Part shown: in pieces, positions 36,146-45,725 of the stretch
Layout of the letters: each line of letters starts with the position of its first letter
How positions within the stretch are numbered: position 1 is the stretch's first letter
NCBI RefSeq assembly: GCF_030766725.1
Contig: NZ_JARQWR010000010.1
Location: 62,001-126,000 of the forward strand
Direction of reading: 5' to 3'
DNA from: Flavobacterium aerium
GTDB lineage: Bacteria > Bacteroidota > Bacteroidia > Flavobacteriales > Flavobacteriaceae
DNA: 64,000 bases
Notes under the pieces: generated by a model
Told to the model about the DNA's origin: nothing
Databases searched by the model: none
What the model saw: the letters and a program-made list of their open reading frames with translations, nothing else
Translations under genes and position numbers: made by a program

Positions 36146-37080
36146 TATGCTTTTGGTAAAAATATTTCAGCCATCATACAACGCGCGCTTCCACCACCAC
36201 AAGCTTCAATAGTATCTAAGCTAGAACTTAGAATTTCACAATGCTTTTCTAATAATTTTATTTGTGCAGGAGTCAAGCTTTGATGTGCAGATGCACTCAT
36301 GATTAAATATCTCTTGTCATCTGCTCCACGAACTTCCAACATATTCCCTGCAAAGTTGTTTACTTGTGCTTCAGTAATAGAAATAACTTCTTTTCCATCT
36401 GCTTTCAAATTATCCACAACCATTTTTCGTTCTTTTTTATCATCTATACTTTCCAGACAAATAACGGCAAACGTTTCACCAAGACACATCATTACATTGG
36501 TATGATATATCAACTTGCGTTGGTCTTCTACTGACTGGAATGCTTCAAAAATAACTGGAGTATATTCAAAATCTTCACAGAATTCAATAAATAACTCTTC
36601 GTCTGCTCTAGGTGATAAGGCACAATATGCTTTTTGATTGGTACGGTCTAAAAGTAAACTTCCAGTTCCTTCCAAAAAGAAACCATCTTCTTCAGCAGAA
36701 GTATAATCTACAATATTGTGGATTACAAAACCTTCTTCTTCCAATAAATCTAATATATCTTCACGACGCTCTAAACGACGATTCTCTGCAAACATAGGGT
36801 ATAGTGCTACATCTCCATTTTCATGAAATGAAATCCAGTTATTTGGAAAAATAGAATCTGGTGTATCTGGACTTACTGTGTCATCTACAACAATAACATT
36901 TACACCTACTGCCCTTAACTTCACTACAAAAGCATCAAATTCTTCTTGCGCTTTAGCATTTACTGTAGCAGGTAAAAGATTGTCTAATACTTTTTGATAG
37001 TAATTATTTACGGCAGTCTGTTCATTCATCCTAAAAGCTACAGGGCGAATCATTAGAATTGAGTTTGTAGTTTGTTTCAT
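36145..37080 (-). CDS. ctlX: Citrulline utilisation hydrolase type protein (CtlX-like)
   Basis: 311 residues from the ATG at 37080 ('MKQTTNSILMIRPVAFRMNE', the family opening); an ATG at 37092 is also in frame. It has the pentein fold of guanidino-modifying enzymes: 'PDSIFPNNWISFHENGD' near 79 (substrate-binding Asn/Asp), 'FLEGTGSLLLDR' near 137, 'YHTNVMMCLGETFAVICLE' near 191 and the catalytic cysteine in 'EACGGGSARCMMAEIF' at the end. Proteins of this family are linked to citrulline or arginine-derivative hydrolysis. The substrate here is not known. It lies 55 bases after a second pentein gene. Confidence 0.82.
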   Translation of the reverse strand: MKQTTNSILMIRPVAFRMNEQTAVNNYYQKVLDNLLPATVNAKAQEEFDAFVVKLRAVGVNVIVVDDTVSPDTPDSIFPNNWISFHENGDVALYPMFAENRRLERREDILDLLEEEGFVIHNIVDYTSAEEDGFFLEGTGSLLLDRTNQKAYCALSPRADEELFIEFCEDFEYTPVIFEAFQSVEDQRKLIYHTNVMMCLGETFAVICLESIDDKKERKMVVDNLKADGKEVISITEAQVNNFAGNMLEVRGADDKRYLIMSASAHQSLTPAQIKLLEKHCEILSSSLDTIEACGGGSARCMMAEIFLPKA

Positions 37081-37135
37081 CTTTATATACATTAGATGAA
37101 TAACATAAAGGTATTCATCATTTTATTATTTCGTT

Positions 37136-38050
37136 TTAGTCTCTGATTAAAGGTAATGTTGAGCATCTCAATAATCCTTCTTGCTTCGATATTTCAGCAT
37201 ATGGAATTTCTTCCACAGTAAAACCTTGTTCTCTAAGCCAATTATTTAATCGTGTAAAGTTCTTTTCTGAAACCACTACATCTGGAGCAATAGAGAATAC
37301 ATTTGAATTCATATGATACATTTCATCACGTTCAATATGAAACAAATTATCTTTTCCAAATAGGTTCACTAAGAACATATAATCTGCTTCTTCACGGAAA
37401 CCGCTCTTGTAGATTATTCCTTTATTTTTTCCAACTGGTTGAAAACAACAATCCAAATGTAAGGCATTATCTCTAGCTTCAATCTTTGATTTCACTAGGT
37501 CAAATTCTTTTACAATTTTATCTGGAAATAATGATCTTATAAATTCTACGCCTTCCATATTTGTACGGGCCGTGATATAATCTTTATAGTCACTCCCTTT
37601 ATAGGTTCCAATAAAGATATAATCATCCCATAACATTACATCACCTCCTTCAATATGAACTTCTTCAGGTGGTTTTACAACGTTACTAGGTTTTATCTGG
37701 TCGACAACATATTGTATCGCCTCTAATTCTTTTTCACGATCTGGAAGAATATTCGCTTTAATAAAAATATTATCAATTACAAATCCTATGTCTCTACAAA
37801 AGATTTGATTGCAATTTTCAATAATTTCAGGACGATATACTTTAACATCGTATTTTTCAAAAACAGCATTAAAAGCTTCCATTTCAGGAATCATATCTTT
37901 TTCTAAAGGGTATGTTCCTGCTAAAATATGTTCTAGCGACTTTGGATCATAGGCTTCTGCTGCTGTAGGAGTTGGCCCATTACTCACTGCTGTCCCTAAT
38001 ACGACTGCTCTTAATCTTGATGTTTCGTTTTTTACATTTATTGGTAACAT
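37136..38050 (-). CDS. Arginine deiminase / dimethylarginine dimethylaminohydrolase family protein
   Basis: 304 residues of the pentein superfamily. 'CNQIFCRDIGFVIDN' near 85 holds the substrate-binding Asp, 'HIEGGDVMLWDD' near 132 the catalytic-site Glu-Gly-Gly-Asp, 'ALHLDCCFQPVG' near 196 the catalytic His, and 'GLLRCSTLPLIRD' the nucleophilic Cys. It should hydrolyse a guanidino compound such as arginine or a methylated arginine. With CtlX and the Rrf2 gene it forms a three-gene unit. Substrate preference cannot be read from the sequence. Confidence 0.85.
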   Translation of the reverse strand: MLPINVKNETSRLRAVVLGTAVSNGPTPTAAEAYDPKSLEHILAGTYPLEKDMIPEMEAFNAVFEKYDVKVYRPEIIENCNQIFCRDIGFVIDNIFIKANILPDREKELEAIQYVVDQIKPSNVVKPPEEVHIEGGDVMLWDDYIFIGTYKGSDYKDYITARTNMEGVEFIRSLFPDKIVKEFDLVKSKIEARDNALHLDCCFQPVGKNKGIIYKSGFREEADYMFLVNLFGKDNLFHIERDEMYHMNSNVFSIAPDVVVSEKNFTRLNNWLREQGFTVEEIPYAEISKQEGLLRCSTLPLIRD

Positions 38051-38066
38051 AGCTTATGGCTTTTGG

Positions 38067-38074
38067 CAAATATA
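38067..38074 (-). promoter_or_regulatory. Putative -7 element of the pentein operon
   Basis: TATATTTG matches TAnnTTTG 16 bases before the ATG of the arginine-deiminase-like gene. It overlaps the end of the T-run of the gltA terminator, and the -33 position falls inside the terminator stem with no TTTG. A promoter packed into a terminator is plausible but uncertain. Confidence 0.35.
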
Positions 38075-38103
38075 AAAAAAAAGCCTCACGATTTGTGAAG
38101 CTT
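38072..38103 (-). terminator. Rho-independent terminator of gltA
   Basis: AAGCCTCAC (38081-38089) pairs with GTGAAGCTT (38095-38103) with one mismatch around a five-base loop. On the minus strand the stem is followed by a run of seven or more T (plus-strand A run at 38074-38082). It lies 27 bases after the gltA stop. Confidence 0.8.
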
Positions 38104-38129
38104 TCCTATATTATAATACTAAAGTAAAA

Positions 38130-39413
38130 TTATCTTTTATCAATAGTTTTAAATTCTCTTAAATTATAGCCAGTATACACTTGACGTGGACGTCCTATTG
38201 GCTCTTTATTTAATCTCATTTCTTTCCATTGTGCAATCCAACCTGGTAAACGACCGATAGCAAACATTACTGTAAACATCTCAGTAGGAATACCTAACGC
38301 TCTGTAAATAATTCCAGAATAGAAATCTACATTTGGATATAAGTTTCTTGCTTTGAAGTATTCATCTTCCAAAGCTGCTTTTTCAAGTTTCTTAGCAATA
38401 TCTAAAATTGGATCTTCAACTCCTAATGTAGCTAATACTTCATCTGCTGCTTTCTTAATGATTTTCGCTCTTGGATCGAAGTTTTTGTAAACTCTATGAC
38501 CAAAGCCCATCAAACGGAAAGGATCTTCTTTATCTTTTGCTTTTGCTAAATATTTATCTGCATCTCCTCCATTTTTAGCAATTTCCTCAAGCATTTCTAA
38601 AACTGCTTGGTTAGCTCCTCCATGAAGTGGTCCCCATAAAGCTGAAACACCTGCAGAAATGGAAGCAAATAAACCTGCATGCGACGAACCAACAACTCTT
38701 ACAGTAGATGTAGAACAGTTTTGTTCGTGATCTGCATGAAGAATAAACAATTTATCTAATGCATCTGCAATTACTTTATTTGTTGTGTAAGGTCCTGTAG
38801 GCAATGCAAACATCAAGTTTAAGAAGTTTTCAACATATCCTTTTGTATTATCGTAATAATTCAATGGGAAACCTTCTTTTTTTCTATACGTCCAAGTTGC
38901 TATTACAAGGAATTTACCCATTGTTTTACAAACTGCATCGTACATTTCTTTTTCATTCTCAACATTTACCGGCTTAGGGTTGAATGCTGTTAATGCACTT
39001 GTTAATGAAGCCAAGACACCCATCGGATGAGCTGTTTTTGGAAAACCATCAATGATGTTTTTCATTTCTTCATTCACTAAAGTATATTTGCGAATATCGT
39101 TCTCGAATTTCTCTAATTCAGTTTTAGTTGGTAGTTCACCAAAAATCAACAAGTATGATACTTCTAGGAAGTTCGCTTTTTCAGCTACATCTTCGATTGA
39201 GTATCCTCTGTATCTAAGGATTCCTTGTTCCCCATCTAGGTAAGTGATTTCGCTTTTACAAGACCCTGTATTTTTATATCCTGGATCTAAAGTAATAGCA
39301 CCCGTTGCACCACGTAATTTATCGATATCGATAGCAACTTCATTTTCAGTACCTACTAAAATAGGAAACTCATATTTTTTGCCATCAATTTCTAATATTG
39401 CTGTTTTTGACAT
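38130..39413 (-). CDS. gltA: Citrate synthase
   Basis: 427 residues, the length of the hexameric Gram-negative type. 'LDPGYKNTGSCKSEITYLDGEQGILRYRGY'-type N-terminus begins at about 40 (seen as 'GILRYRGYSIED'), 'HADHEQNCSTSTVRVVGSSHA' is near 230, 'LWGPLHGGANQAVLEML' near 262 with a catalytic His, 'MGFGHRVYKNFDPRA' near 301 with the second His, and 'NVDFYSG' near 358 with the catalytic Asp. It condenses acetyl-CoA and oxaloacetate in the TCA cycle. It is a single-gene unit with its own terminator. Confidence 0.97.
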   Translation of the reverse strand: MSKTAILEIDGKKYEFPILVGTENEVAIDIDKLRGATGAITLDPGYKNTGSCKSEITYLDGEQGILRYRGYSIEDVAEKANFLEVSYLLIFGELPTKTELEKFENDIRKYTLVNEEMKNIIDGFPKTAHPMGVLASLTSALTAFNPKPVNVENEKEMYDAVCKTMGKFLVIATWTYRKKEGFPLNYYDNTKGYVENFLNLMFALPTGPYTTNKVIADALDKLFILHADHEQNCSTSTVRVVGSSHAGLFASISAGVSALWGPLHGGANQAVLEMLEEIAKNGGDADKYLAKAKDKEDPFRLMGFGHRVYKNFDPRAKIIKKAADEVLATLGVEDPILDIAKKLEKAALEDEYFKARNLYPNVDFYSGIIYRALGIPTEMFTVMFAIGRLPGWIAQWKEMRLNKEPIGRPRQVYTGYNLREFKTIDKR

Positions 39414-39452
39414 GTTTTTATTAGGAATTAAATCTGTTTAAATTTTGTACTG

Positions 39453-39483
39453 CGAATTTATGAAAATTAACACGAATTATAAA
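39453..39483 (-). promoter_or_regulatory. Weak candidate promoter of gltA
   Basis: TAAATTCG (39453-39460) and TTTA (39480-39483) on the minus strand are 19 bases apart, and each differs by one base from TAnnTTTG and TTTG. The spacing is right and the element lies 40 bases from the ATG. Nothing else is seen in the gap 39414-39581. Confidence 0.35.
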
Positions 39484-39581
39484 GTAAAATCCACAGCTAT
39501 TTCGTTAATATTATTATAAAAATTTAGTTAAAAACAGGTGATTACCACCGATTTAAAAATTTTATAGCAATAATAATTATA

Positions 39582-40895
<1,314 letters not shown>

Positions 40896-40912
40896 TTAAA
40901 GCTTAATTTTTT

Positions 40913-40943
40913 GAAATGTATAAAATTATATTGTATATAAAAA
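40913..40943 (-). promoter_or_regulatory. Weak candidate promoter of eno
   Basis: TACATTTC (40913-40920) and TTTT (40940-40943) on the minus strand, 19 bases apart, are each one base from the Bacteroidetes consensus. The start of transcription would fall about 35 bases before the eno ATG. The 178-base gap 40872-41049 is otherwise featureless. Confidence 0.3.
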
Positions 40944-41049
40944 TTATAATTGGTTAAATTAACGCATCATTAAAACTCAATCGTTTTAGCTTAATAAATT
41001 ATTAACTTTTAGCATACACAGCACCAATTATAGATTTATGAAATCTAGG

Positions 41050-42159
41050 TTACTGGTTTGCAGTTTTAATATTTTCAATAAACTGATCAAACAAATAAGA
41101 TGAATCATGTGGTCCAGGGCTTGCTTCTGGGTGGTATTGAACTGAAAAACAATTCTTACTTTTCATCTTCATTCCAGCTACTGTATGATCATTCAAATGA
41201 ACATGTGTAATTTCGAAATCAGGATGTGCTTGAGCTTCCTCTTTATTCACAGCAAAACCGTGATTTTGAGAAGTAATTTCACCTTTTCCTGTTACTAAAT
41301 TTTTAACAGGATGATTTATCCCTCTATGACCATTAAACATTTTATAAGTAGAAATACCATTAGCCAAAGCTATAATTTGGTGTCCTAAACAAATTCCAAA
41401 TAATGGTTTATTGTTTTCTAATATCTGTTTTGCCACCTCTTGTGCTCCAAAAAGAGGATCTGGATCTCCAGGTCCATTGGATAAGAAATAACCATCTGGA
41501 TTAAAAGAAGCTAATTGCTCATAAGTAGAGTCAAAAGGAAATACTTTGATGTAACAATCTCTTTTGGCTAAATTTCTAAGGATATTTTTCTTAATTCCTA
41601 AGTCAAGCGCTGCAATTTTATATTTTGCATTCTCCTCTCCATAGAAATACGGTTCTTTTGTTGAAACTTTTGAAGCTAATTCTAGCCCTTTCATATCTGG
41701 CACTTTAGCCAATTCAGCTTTAACTTTATCTAGATTATCAACATCTGTAGTTATAGCTGCATTCATAGCACCATTGTCTCTTATATAGCTTACAAGAGCT
41801 CTTGTATCTACATCGGATATAGCAACTAAGTTTTGTTTGATAAAATAATCTTCTAAACTCTCAGTAGCTCTATCGCGAGAATAGTTGAAGCTAAAGTTTT
41901 TACAAACCAAGCCTGAAATCATTATTGAGTTTGATTCAACTTCTTGGTCATTTACTCCATAATTCCCAATATGGGGATTTGTAGTAACCATAATCTGACC
42001 AAAATAAGAAGGGTCAGTAAAAATTTCTTGATAACCAGTCATCCCAGTATTAAAACATACTTCTCCAAAAACGGTACCTTCAATTCCAATTGATTTCCCG
42101 TGGAAAATAGTACCATCACTTAATAAAAGTATAGCTTGATTACGATTTGTGTACTTCAT
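41050..42159 (-). CDS. carA: Carbamoyl-phosphate synthase small subunit
   Basis: 369 residues from the ATG at 42159, which gives the family opening 'RNQAILLLSDGTIFHGKSIG'; an in-frame ATG 11 codons upstream adds an Asn-rich stretch and is less likely. The N-terminal domain has 'GEVCFNTGMTGYQEIFTDPSY'-like features ('TGYQEIFTDPSYFGQ'), and the class I glutaminase domain has 'FLSNGPGDP', 'FGICLGHQIIALA' with the nucleophilic Cys and 'VQYHPEASPGPHD' with His and Glu. It supplies ammonia for carbamoyl phosphate synthesis. carB is not in the window. Confidence 0.95.
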   Translation of the reverse strand: MKYTNRNQAILLLSDGTIFHGKSIGIEGTVFGEVCFNTGMTGYQEIFTDPSYFGQIMVTTNPHIGNYGVNDQEVESNSIMISGLVCKNFSFNYSRDRATESLEDYFIKQNLVAISDVDTRALVSYIRDNGAMNAAITTDVDNLDKVKAELAKVPDMKGLELASKVSTKEPYFYGEENAKYKIAALDLGIKKNILRNLAKRDCYIKVFPFDSTYEQLASFNPDGYFLSNGPGDPDPLFGAQEVAKQILENNKPLFGICLGHQIIALANGISTYKMFNGHRGINHPVKNLVTGKGEITSQNHGFAVNKEEAQAHPDFEITHVHLNDHTVAGMKMKSKNCFSVQYHPEASPGPHDSSYLFDQFIENIKTANQ

Positions 42160-42314
42160 GTAAAAGTTATTATTGTGTTGTTGTTTAAACAAGTAATTAT
42201 TGATTCATTATGTTTATTAATTTTTGAATCAATTGCTTTTAAAACTAAGCCATGCTTATATAAGGGATTTTAAAAACACCTTAATTTTGCAGTAAAGTTT
42301 TGCAAATTTAATCC

Positions 42315-42350
42315 AAAAAAAAAGGATAAACTAAAAAAAGTTTATCCTTT
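42315..42350 (-). terminator. Rho-independent terminator of the ribosomal protein operon
   Basis: AAAGGATAAAC (42321-42331) pairs perfectly over 11 bases with GTTTATCCTTT (42340-42350). On the minus strand the stem is followed by about nine T (plus-strand A run 42315-42323). It lies 27 bases after the rplQ stop and is the only clear terminator downstream of the 30-gene translation operon. Confidence 0.88.
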
Positions 42351-42376
42351 ATATTATGAATATCATTTGTTCATGA

Positions 42377-42868
42377 TTACTCAGTAGCTTCAGTTTTATC
42401 AGAAGAAGTTTCAGCTGCTGGAGCTTCGGCAGTGCCTTCAGCTTTTTTAGCTTTACCACCACGACGGCTTTTTGCTTTTTTAACTTCTTTTTTACCACCA
42501 GTGTAAAGTTCGTTAAAATCTACAAGCTCGATCATTGCCATATCAGCGTTATCCCCTAAACGATTACCTAATTTGATAATACGAGTATAACCACCTGGAC
42601 GATCACCTACTTTAGCAGCTACGTCTCTGAATAAATCAGTTACAGCATACTTACTTCTAAGGTAAGCGAAAACGATACGTCTGTTGTGAGTAGTATCTTC
42701 TTTTGATTTTGTAATCAAAGGCTCTACAAATTGCTTAAGAGCTTTTGCTTTAGCAACAGTGGTATTAATACGCTTGTGCTCAATTAAAGAACAAGCCATA
42801 TTAGCTAACATAGATTTTCTATGTGCTGTCTGTCTGCTTAAATGATTGAATTTTTTTCCGTGTCTCAT
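42377..42868 (-). CDS. rplQ: 50S ribosomal protein L17
   Basis: 163 residues. The core (1-115) has '[21 protein letters not shown]'-type start ('[14 protein letters not shown]'), '[13 protein letters not shown]' and '[19 protein letters not shown]'. It continues into a tail of about 40 residues, first lysine/arginine-rich ('[13 protein letters not shown]') and then Ala/Glu/Thr-rich, that E. coli L17 (127 residues) lacks. Such tails are usual in Bacteroidetes. L17 binds 23S rRNA near the exit tunnel. It is the last gene of the operon, 33 bases after rpoA. Confidence 0.97.
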   Translation of the reverse strand: MRHGKKFNHLSRQTAHRKSMLANMACSLIEHKRINTTVAKAKALKQFVEPLITKSKEDTTHNRRIVFAYLRSKYAVTDLFRDVAAKVGDRPGGYTRIIKLGNRLGDNADMAMIELVDFNELYTGGKKEVKKAKSRRGGKAKKAEGTAEAPAAETSSDKTEATE

Positions 42869-42901
42869 TGCTATCTACAATTTAAACCTAATAGGTTTAG
42901 A

Positions 42902-43894
42902 TTATTCTTTATCTAATTTATATTTAGCTAAATCCATTCCGAAATGTAAGTTCTTTACAGCAACAAGCTCATCAAGCTCAGTTAAAGATTTCTTACCGAA
43001 GTTACGGAATTTCATTAAGTCATTTTTGTTGAATGATACTAAGTCGCCTAATGTATCAACTTCAGCCGCTTTTAAACAATTTAATGCTCTTACAGACAAG
43101 TCCATATCAACAAGCTTAGTTTTAAGCAATTGTCTCATATGTAATGATTCTTCATCATATGATTCAGTCTGAGCAATTTCGTCAGCCTCAAGTGTTATTC
43201 TTTCATCAGAAAACAACATGAAATGGTGAATTAATGTTTTTGCAGCTTCAGTTAAAGCATCTTTCGGATGAATAGAACCATCAGTTTTGATTTCAAAAAC
43301 TAATTTTTCGTAATCAGTTTTTTGCTCAACACGGAAGTTTTCAATTGTATACTTCACATTCTTTACCGGAGTAAAGATTGAGTCCGTAAAAATTGTTCCA
43401 ATTGCTGCATTCTGTTTTTTGTTTTCTTCTGCAGGAACATATCCTCTACCTTTCTCGATAGTCAACTCAAGATTAAGATTAACCTTACTGTCTAAATTAC
43501 AAATAACTAGCTCTGGATTTAGAACTTGGAATCCTGAAATAAATTTTTGAAAATCACCAGCAGTAATTTGATCTTTACCAGAAATAGAAATCGTAACCAC
43601 CTCGTTGTCAACATCTTCTATTTGACGTTTAAAACGAACTTGTTTAAGATTAAGTATAATTTCGGTAACATCTTCAACTACTCCAGGAATAGTAGAAAAT
43701 TCATGATCAACACCTTCAATACGAATAGATGTTATTGCGTATCCTTCTAGTGCAGAAAGTAAAACTCTTCTAAGTGCATTACCAACAGTCAATCCGTAAC
43801 CAGGTTCTAAAGGTCTAAATTCAAATTTACCTTCAAAATCGGTTGAATCGATCATGATAACTTTATCGGGCTTCTGAAAATTAAATATTGCCAT
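42902..43894 (-). CDS. rpoA: DNA-directed RNA polymerase subunit alpha
   Basis: 330 residues. The N-terminal dimerisation domain has '[26 protein letters not shown]' type sequence ('[15 protein letters not shown]' near 33) and '[18 protein letters not shown]'. The C-terminal domain (about 250-325) has '[25 protein letters not shown]' type helices ('[18 protein letters not shown]') and '[17 protein letters not shown]', the DNA- and activator-binding surface. It nucleates polymerase assembly. It lies between rpsD and rplQ in the conserved alpha-operon order. Confidence 0.98.
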   Translation of the reverse strand: MAIFNFQKPDKVIMIDSTDFEGKFEFRPLEPGYGLTVGNALRRVLLSALEGYAITSIRIEGVDHEFSTIPGVVEDVTEIILNLKQVRFKRQIEDVDNEVVTISISGKDQITAGDFQKFISGFQVLNPELVICNLDSKVNLNLELTIEKGRGYVPAEENKKQNAAIGTIFTDSIFTPVKNVKYTIENFRVEQKTDYEKLVFEIKTDGSIHPKDALTEAAKTLIHHFMLFSDERITLEADEIAQTESYDEESLHMRQLLKTKLVDMDLSVRALNCLKAAEVDTLGDLVSFNKNDLMKFRNFGKKSLTELDELVAVKNLHFGMDLAKYKLDKE

Positions 43895-43914
43895 ATTTCG
43901 ACTAATGTCAATTA

Positions 43915-44520
43915 TTATTTAGAATACAATTCTACGATTAGTTGTTCTTTGATGTTTTCTGGAATTTGAAGTCTAGCTGGTACAGAAACAAAAGTACCTT
44001 GCTTAGTATCGTTATTCCATGTTATCCATTCGTATACATGACTTGAATTAGATAAAGATCTTTCAATAGCATCAAGTGATTTAGATTTTTCACGAACTGC
44101 TACTACGTCGCCAGGTTTTAAGTGGTAAGAAGGAATATTCACAACTTCACCATTTACTGTTACGTGTCTGTGAGATACAGTTTGTCTTGCAGCTCTTCTA
44201 GAAGGAGAAATACCCATTCTATACACTACGTTATCTAATCTAGCTTCACATAGTTGTAAAAGAACCTCACCAGTAACACCTTTGCTACCGTTAGCTTTTT
44301 CGAAAAGGTTTCTAAATTGACGCTCTAAAATTCCGTAAGTGTACTTCGCTTTTTGCTTTTCCATTAACTGAATTGCGTATTCAGATTTTTTACCTCTCTT
44401 TTTAGCCATTCCGTGCTGCCCTGGAGGGTAATTTCTTTTTTCAAATGACTTATCGTCACCGAATATAGCTTCGCCAAATTTACGAGCTATTTTAGTTTTT
44501 GGACCAGTATATCTTGCCAT
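43915..44520 (-). CDS. rpsD: 30S ribosomal protein S4
   Basis: 201 residues, normal length. The start '[17 protein letters not shown]' and '[20 protein letters not shown]' are typical, and the S4 RNA-binding domain holds '[24 protein letters not shown]' type sequence ('[20 protein letters not shown]') and '[16 protein letters not shown]'. No zinc-type N-terminal Cys cluster is present. S4 binds 16S rRNA early in assembly and is an autogenous repressor in E. coli. The 84-base gap before it contains a hairpin with a T-run, described separately. Confidence 0.98.
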   Translation of the reverse strand: MARYTGPKTKIARKFGEAIFGDDKSFEKRNYPPGQHGMAKKRGKKSEYAIQLMEKQKAKYTYGILERQFRNLFEKANGSKGVTGEVLLQLCEARLDNVVYRMGISPSRRAARQTVSHRHVTVNGEVVNIPSYHLKPGDVVAVREKSKSLDAIERSLSNSSHVYEWITWNNDTKQGTFVSVPARLQIPENIKEQLIVELYSK

Positions 44521-44532
44521 TTCTAAAAATTT

Positions 44533-44589
44533 AAAAAAGGTAGGCGATTATGAATTCAGGTCAAATCCTCCGATAATCTATTACCTACC
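44533..44589 (-). promoter_or_regulatory. Hairpin with U-run in front of rpsD: candidate S4 leader/attenuator
   Basis: On the minus strand GGTAGG (plus 44584-44589) pairs with CCTACC (plus 44539-44544) and GATTAT (44573-44578) pairs with ATAATC (44546-44551), separated by a five-base bulge on one side and a single base on the other. Six T follow the stem directly, then AAATTTTT, and the rpsD ATG follows 12 bases later. A GGAGG is in the loop. The structure has the form of an intrinsic terminator inside the operon, or a ribosomal-protein leader bound by S4. Confidence 0.6.
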
Positions 44590-44604
44590 TAGGTTATACT
44601 ATAA

Positions 44605-44988
44605 TTATACTCTTCTTCTTTTCGGAGGACGACATCCGTTGTGAGGAAGTGGAGTAACATCAATAATTTCTGTTACTTCAATACCACCGTTATGTAAAGA
44701 TCTAATAGCAGATTCTCTACCATTACCTGGACCTTTAACATAAACTTTCACTTTTTTAAGTCCTGCTTCTAGAGCAACTTTACTAGCATCTTCTGCTGCC
44801 ATCTGAGCTGCATACGGAGTGTTCTTTTTAGAACCTCTGAAACCCATTTTACCTGCTGAAGACCAAGAAATAACTTCACCTTTTTTGTTAGTCAAAGAAA
44901 TGATGATGTTGTTAAAAGTTGCACTAATATGAGCTTCGCCAGTTGATTCAACAACAACTTTACGCTTTTTTGTATTCGCTTTTGCCAT
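44605..44988 (-). CDS. rpsK: 30S ribosomal protein S11
   Basis: 127 residues. '[18 protein letters not shown]' near 17, '[25 protein letters not shown]' type region ('[14 protein letters not shown]') near 49, and the C-terminal '[13 protein letters not shown]' are invariant S11 features. It lines the mRNA exit platform of the small subunit. It lies 11 bases after rpsM; the long gap to rpsD follows. Confidence 0.98.
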   Translation of the reverse strand: MAKANTKKRKVVVESTGEAHISATFNNIIISLTNKKGEVISWSSAGKMGFRGSKKNTPYAAQMAAEDASKVALEAGLKKVKVYVKGPGNGRESAIRSLHNGGIEVTEIIDVTPLPHNGCRPPKRRRV

Positions 44989-44999
44989 ACTATTACTTA

Positions 45000-45374
45000 T
45001 TATTTAGTTGCTTTTTTCTTGTTTGCAACTGTTTTTCTTTTACCTTTTCTTGTTCTAGAGTTGTTCTTAGTTCTTTGACCTCTCAATGGAAGTCCTGATC
45101 TATGACGGATTCCTCTATAACATCCGATATCCATTAAACGTTTGATGTTTAAAGAAATTTCTGAACGTAGTTCTCCCTCAATTTTGAAAGATGATACAGC
45201 TTCACGGATATTTCCGATCTCATCATCATTCCAATCTTGAACTTTTTTATCTTCACTAACTTGAGCTTTTTCTAAAATCTCTTTAGCTCTGCTTCTACCT
45301 ACTCCGAAGATATAAGTTAAAGCAATGATACCTCTCTTGTTTTTTGGTATATCTACCCCTGCTATTCTTGCCAT
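45000..45374 (-). CDS. rpsM: 30S ribosomal protein S13
   Basis: 124 residues. '[19 protein letters not shown]' opens the protein, '[23 protein letters not shown]' type sequence ('[17 protein letters not shown]') is near 85 and '[21 protein letters not shown]' forms the basic tail that reaches tRNA in the P site. S13 makes the B1 bridges to the large subunit. It starts two bases after the rpmJ stop. Confidence 0.98.
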   Translation of the reverse strand: MARIAGVDIPKNKRGIIALTYIFGVGRSRAKEILEKAQVSEDKKVQDWNDDEIGNIREAVSSFKIEGELRSEISLNIKRLMDIGCYRGIRHRSGLPLRGQRTKNNSRTRKGKRKTVANKKKATK

Positions 45375-45376
45375 AA

Positions 45377-45493
45377 CTATCCTTGTCTTTGTTTAAATCT
45401 AGGATTCTTTTTATTAATTACGTACAATCTCCCTTTTCTACGCACAATGATGCACTCGGGACTTCTTTTTTTAACTGATGCTCTTACTTTCAT
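45377..45493 (-). CDS. rpmJ: 50S ribosomal protein L36 (zinc-independent form)
   Basis: 38 residues, '[20 protein letters not shown]' then '[18 protein letters not shown]', read from the ATG at 45493 to TAG at 45377. It is too short to be found by ordinary ORF cut-offs. Only one cysteine (residue 14) remains of the C-x2-C-x12-C-x4-H zinc ribbon of classical L36, so this is the C-minus form that does not need zinc. It lies between infA and rpsM, the normal place. Confidence 0.95.
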   Translation of the reverse strand: MKVRASVKKRSPECIIVRRKGRLYVINKKNPRFKQRQG

Positions 45494-45504
45494 TTTAATA
45501 GCCT

Positions 45505-45720
45505 TTAATATCTATAAGTAATTCTTGCTTTAGACAAATCATAAGGGCTCATTTCTAGTTTAACTTTATCACCAGGTAATAATTTAATGTAATGCATACG
45601 CATTTTTCCAGAAATATGAGCGATTACAATGTGCCCGTTCTCTAACTCTACACGGAACATCGCATTTGACAATGCTTCAATGATTGATCCGTCTTGTTCT
45701 ATTGCTGACTGTTTTGCCAT
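45505..45720 (-). CDS. infA: Translation initiation factor IF-1
   Basis: 71 residues forming one OB-fold. '[23 protein letters not shown]' type start ('[19 protein letters not shown]'), '[19 protein letters not shown]' and '[18 protein letters not shown]' are the conserved blocks. IF-1 occupies the A site during initiation. It is five bases from secY. No map or adk gene stands between secY and infA, unlike in Bacillus. Confidence 0.97.
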   Translation of the reverse strand: MAKQSAIEQDGSIIEALSNAMFRVELENGHIVIAHISGKMRMHYIKLLPGDKVKLEMSPYDLSKARITYRY

Positions 45721-45725
45721 AAAAA

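Noticed and set aside
42846..43172. Plus-strand frame of 108 codons across the rplQ-rpoA junction
   Set aside because: It is antisense to two essential genes and shows no ribosome-binding or domain signal.
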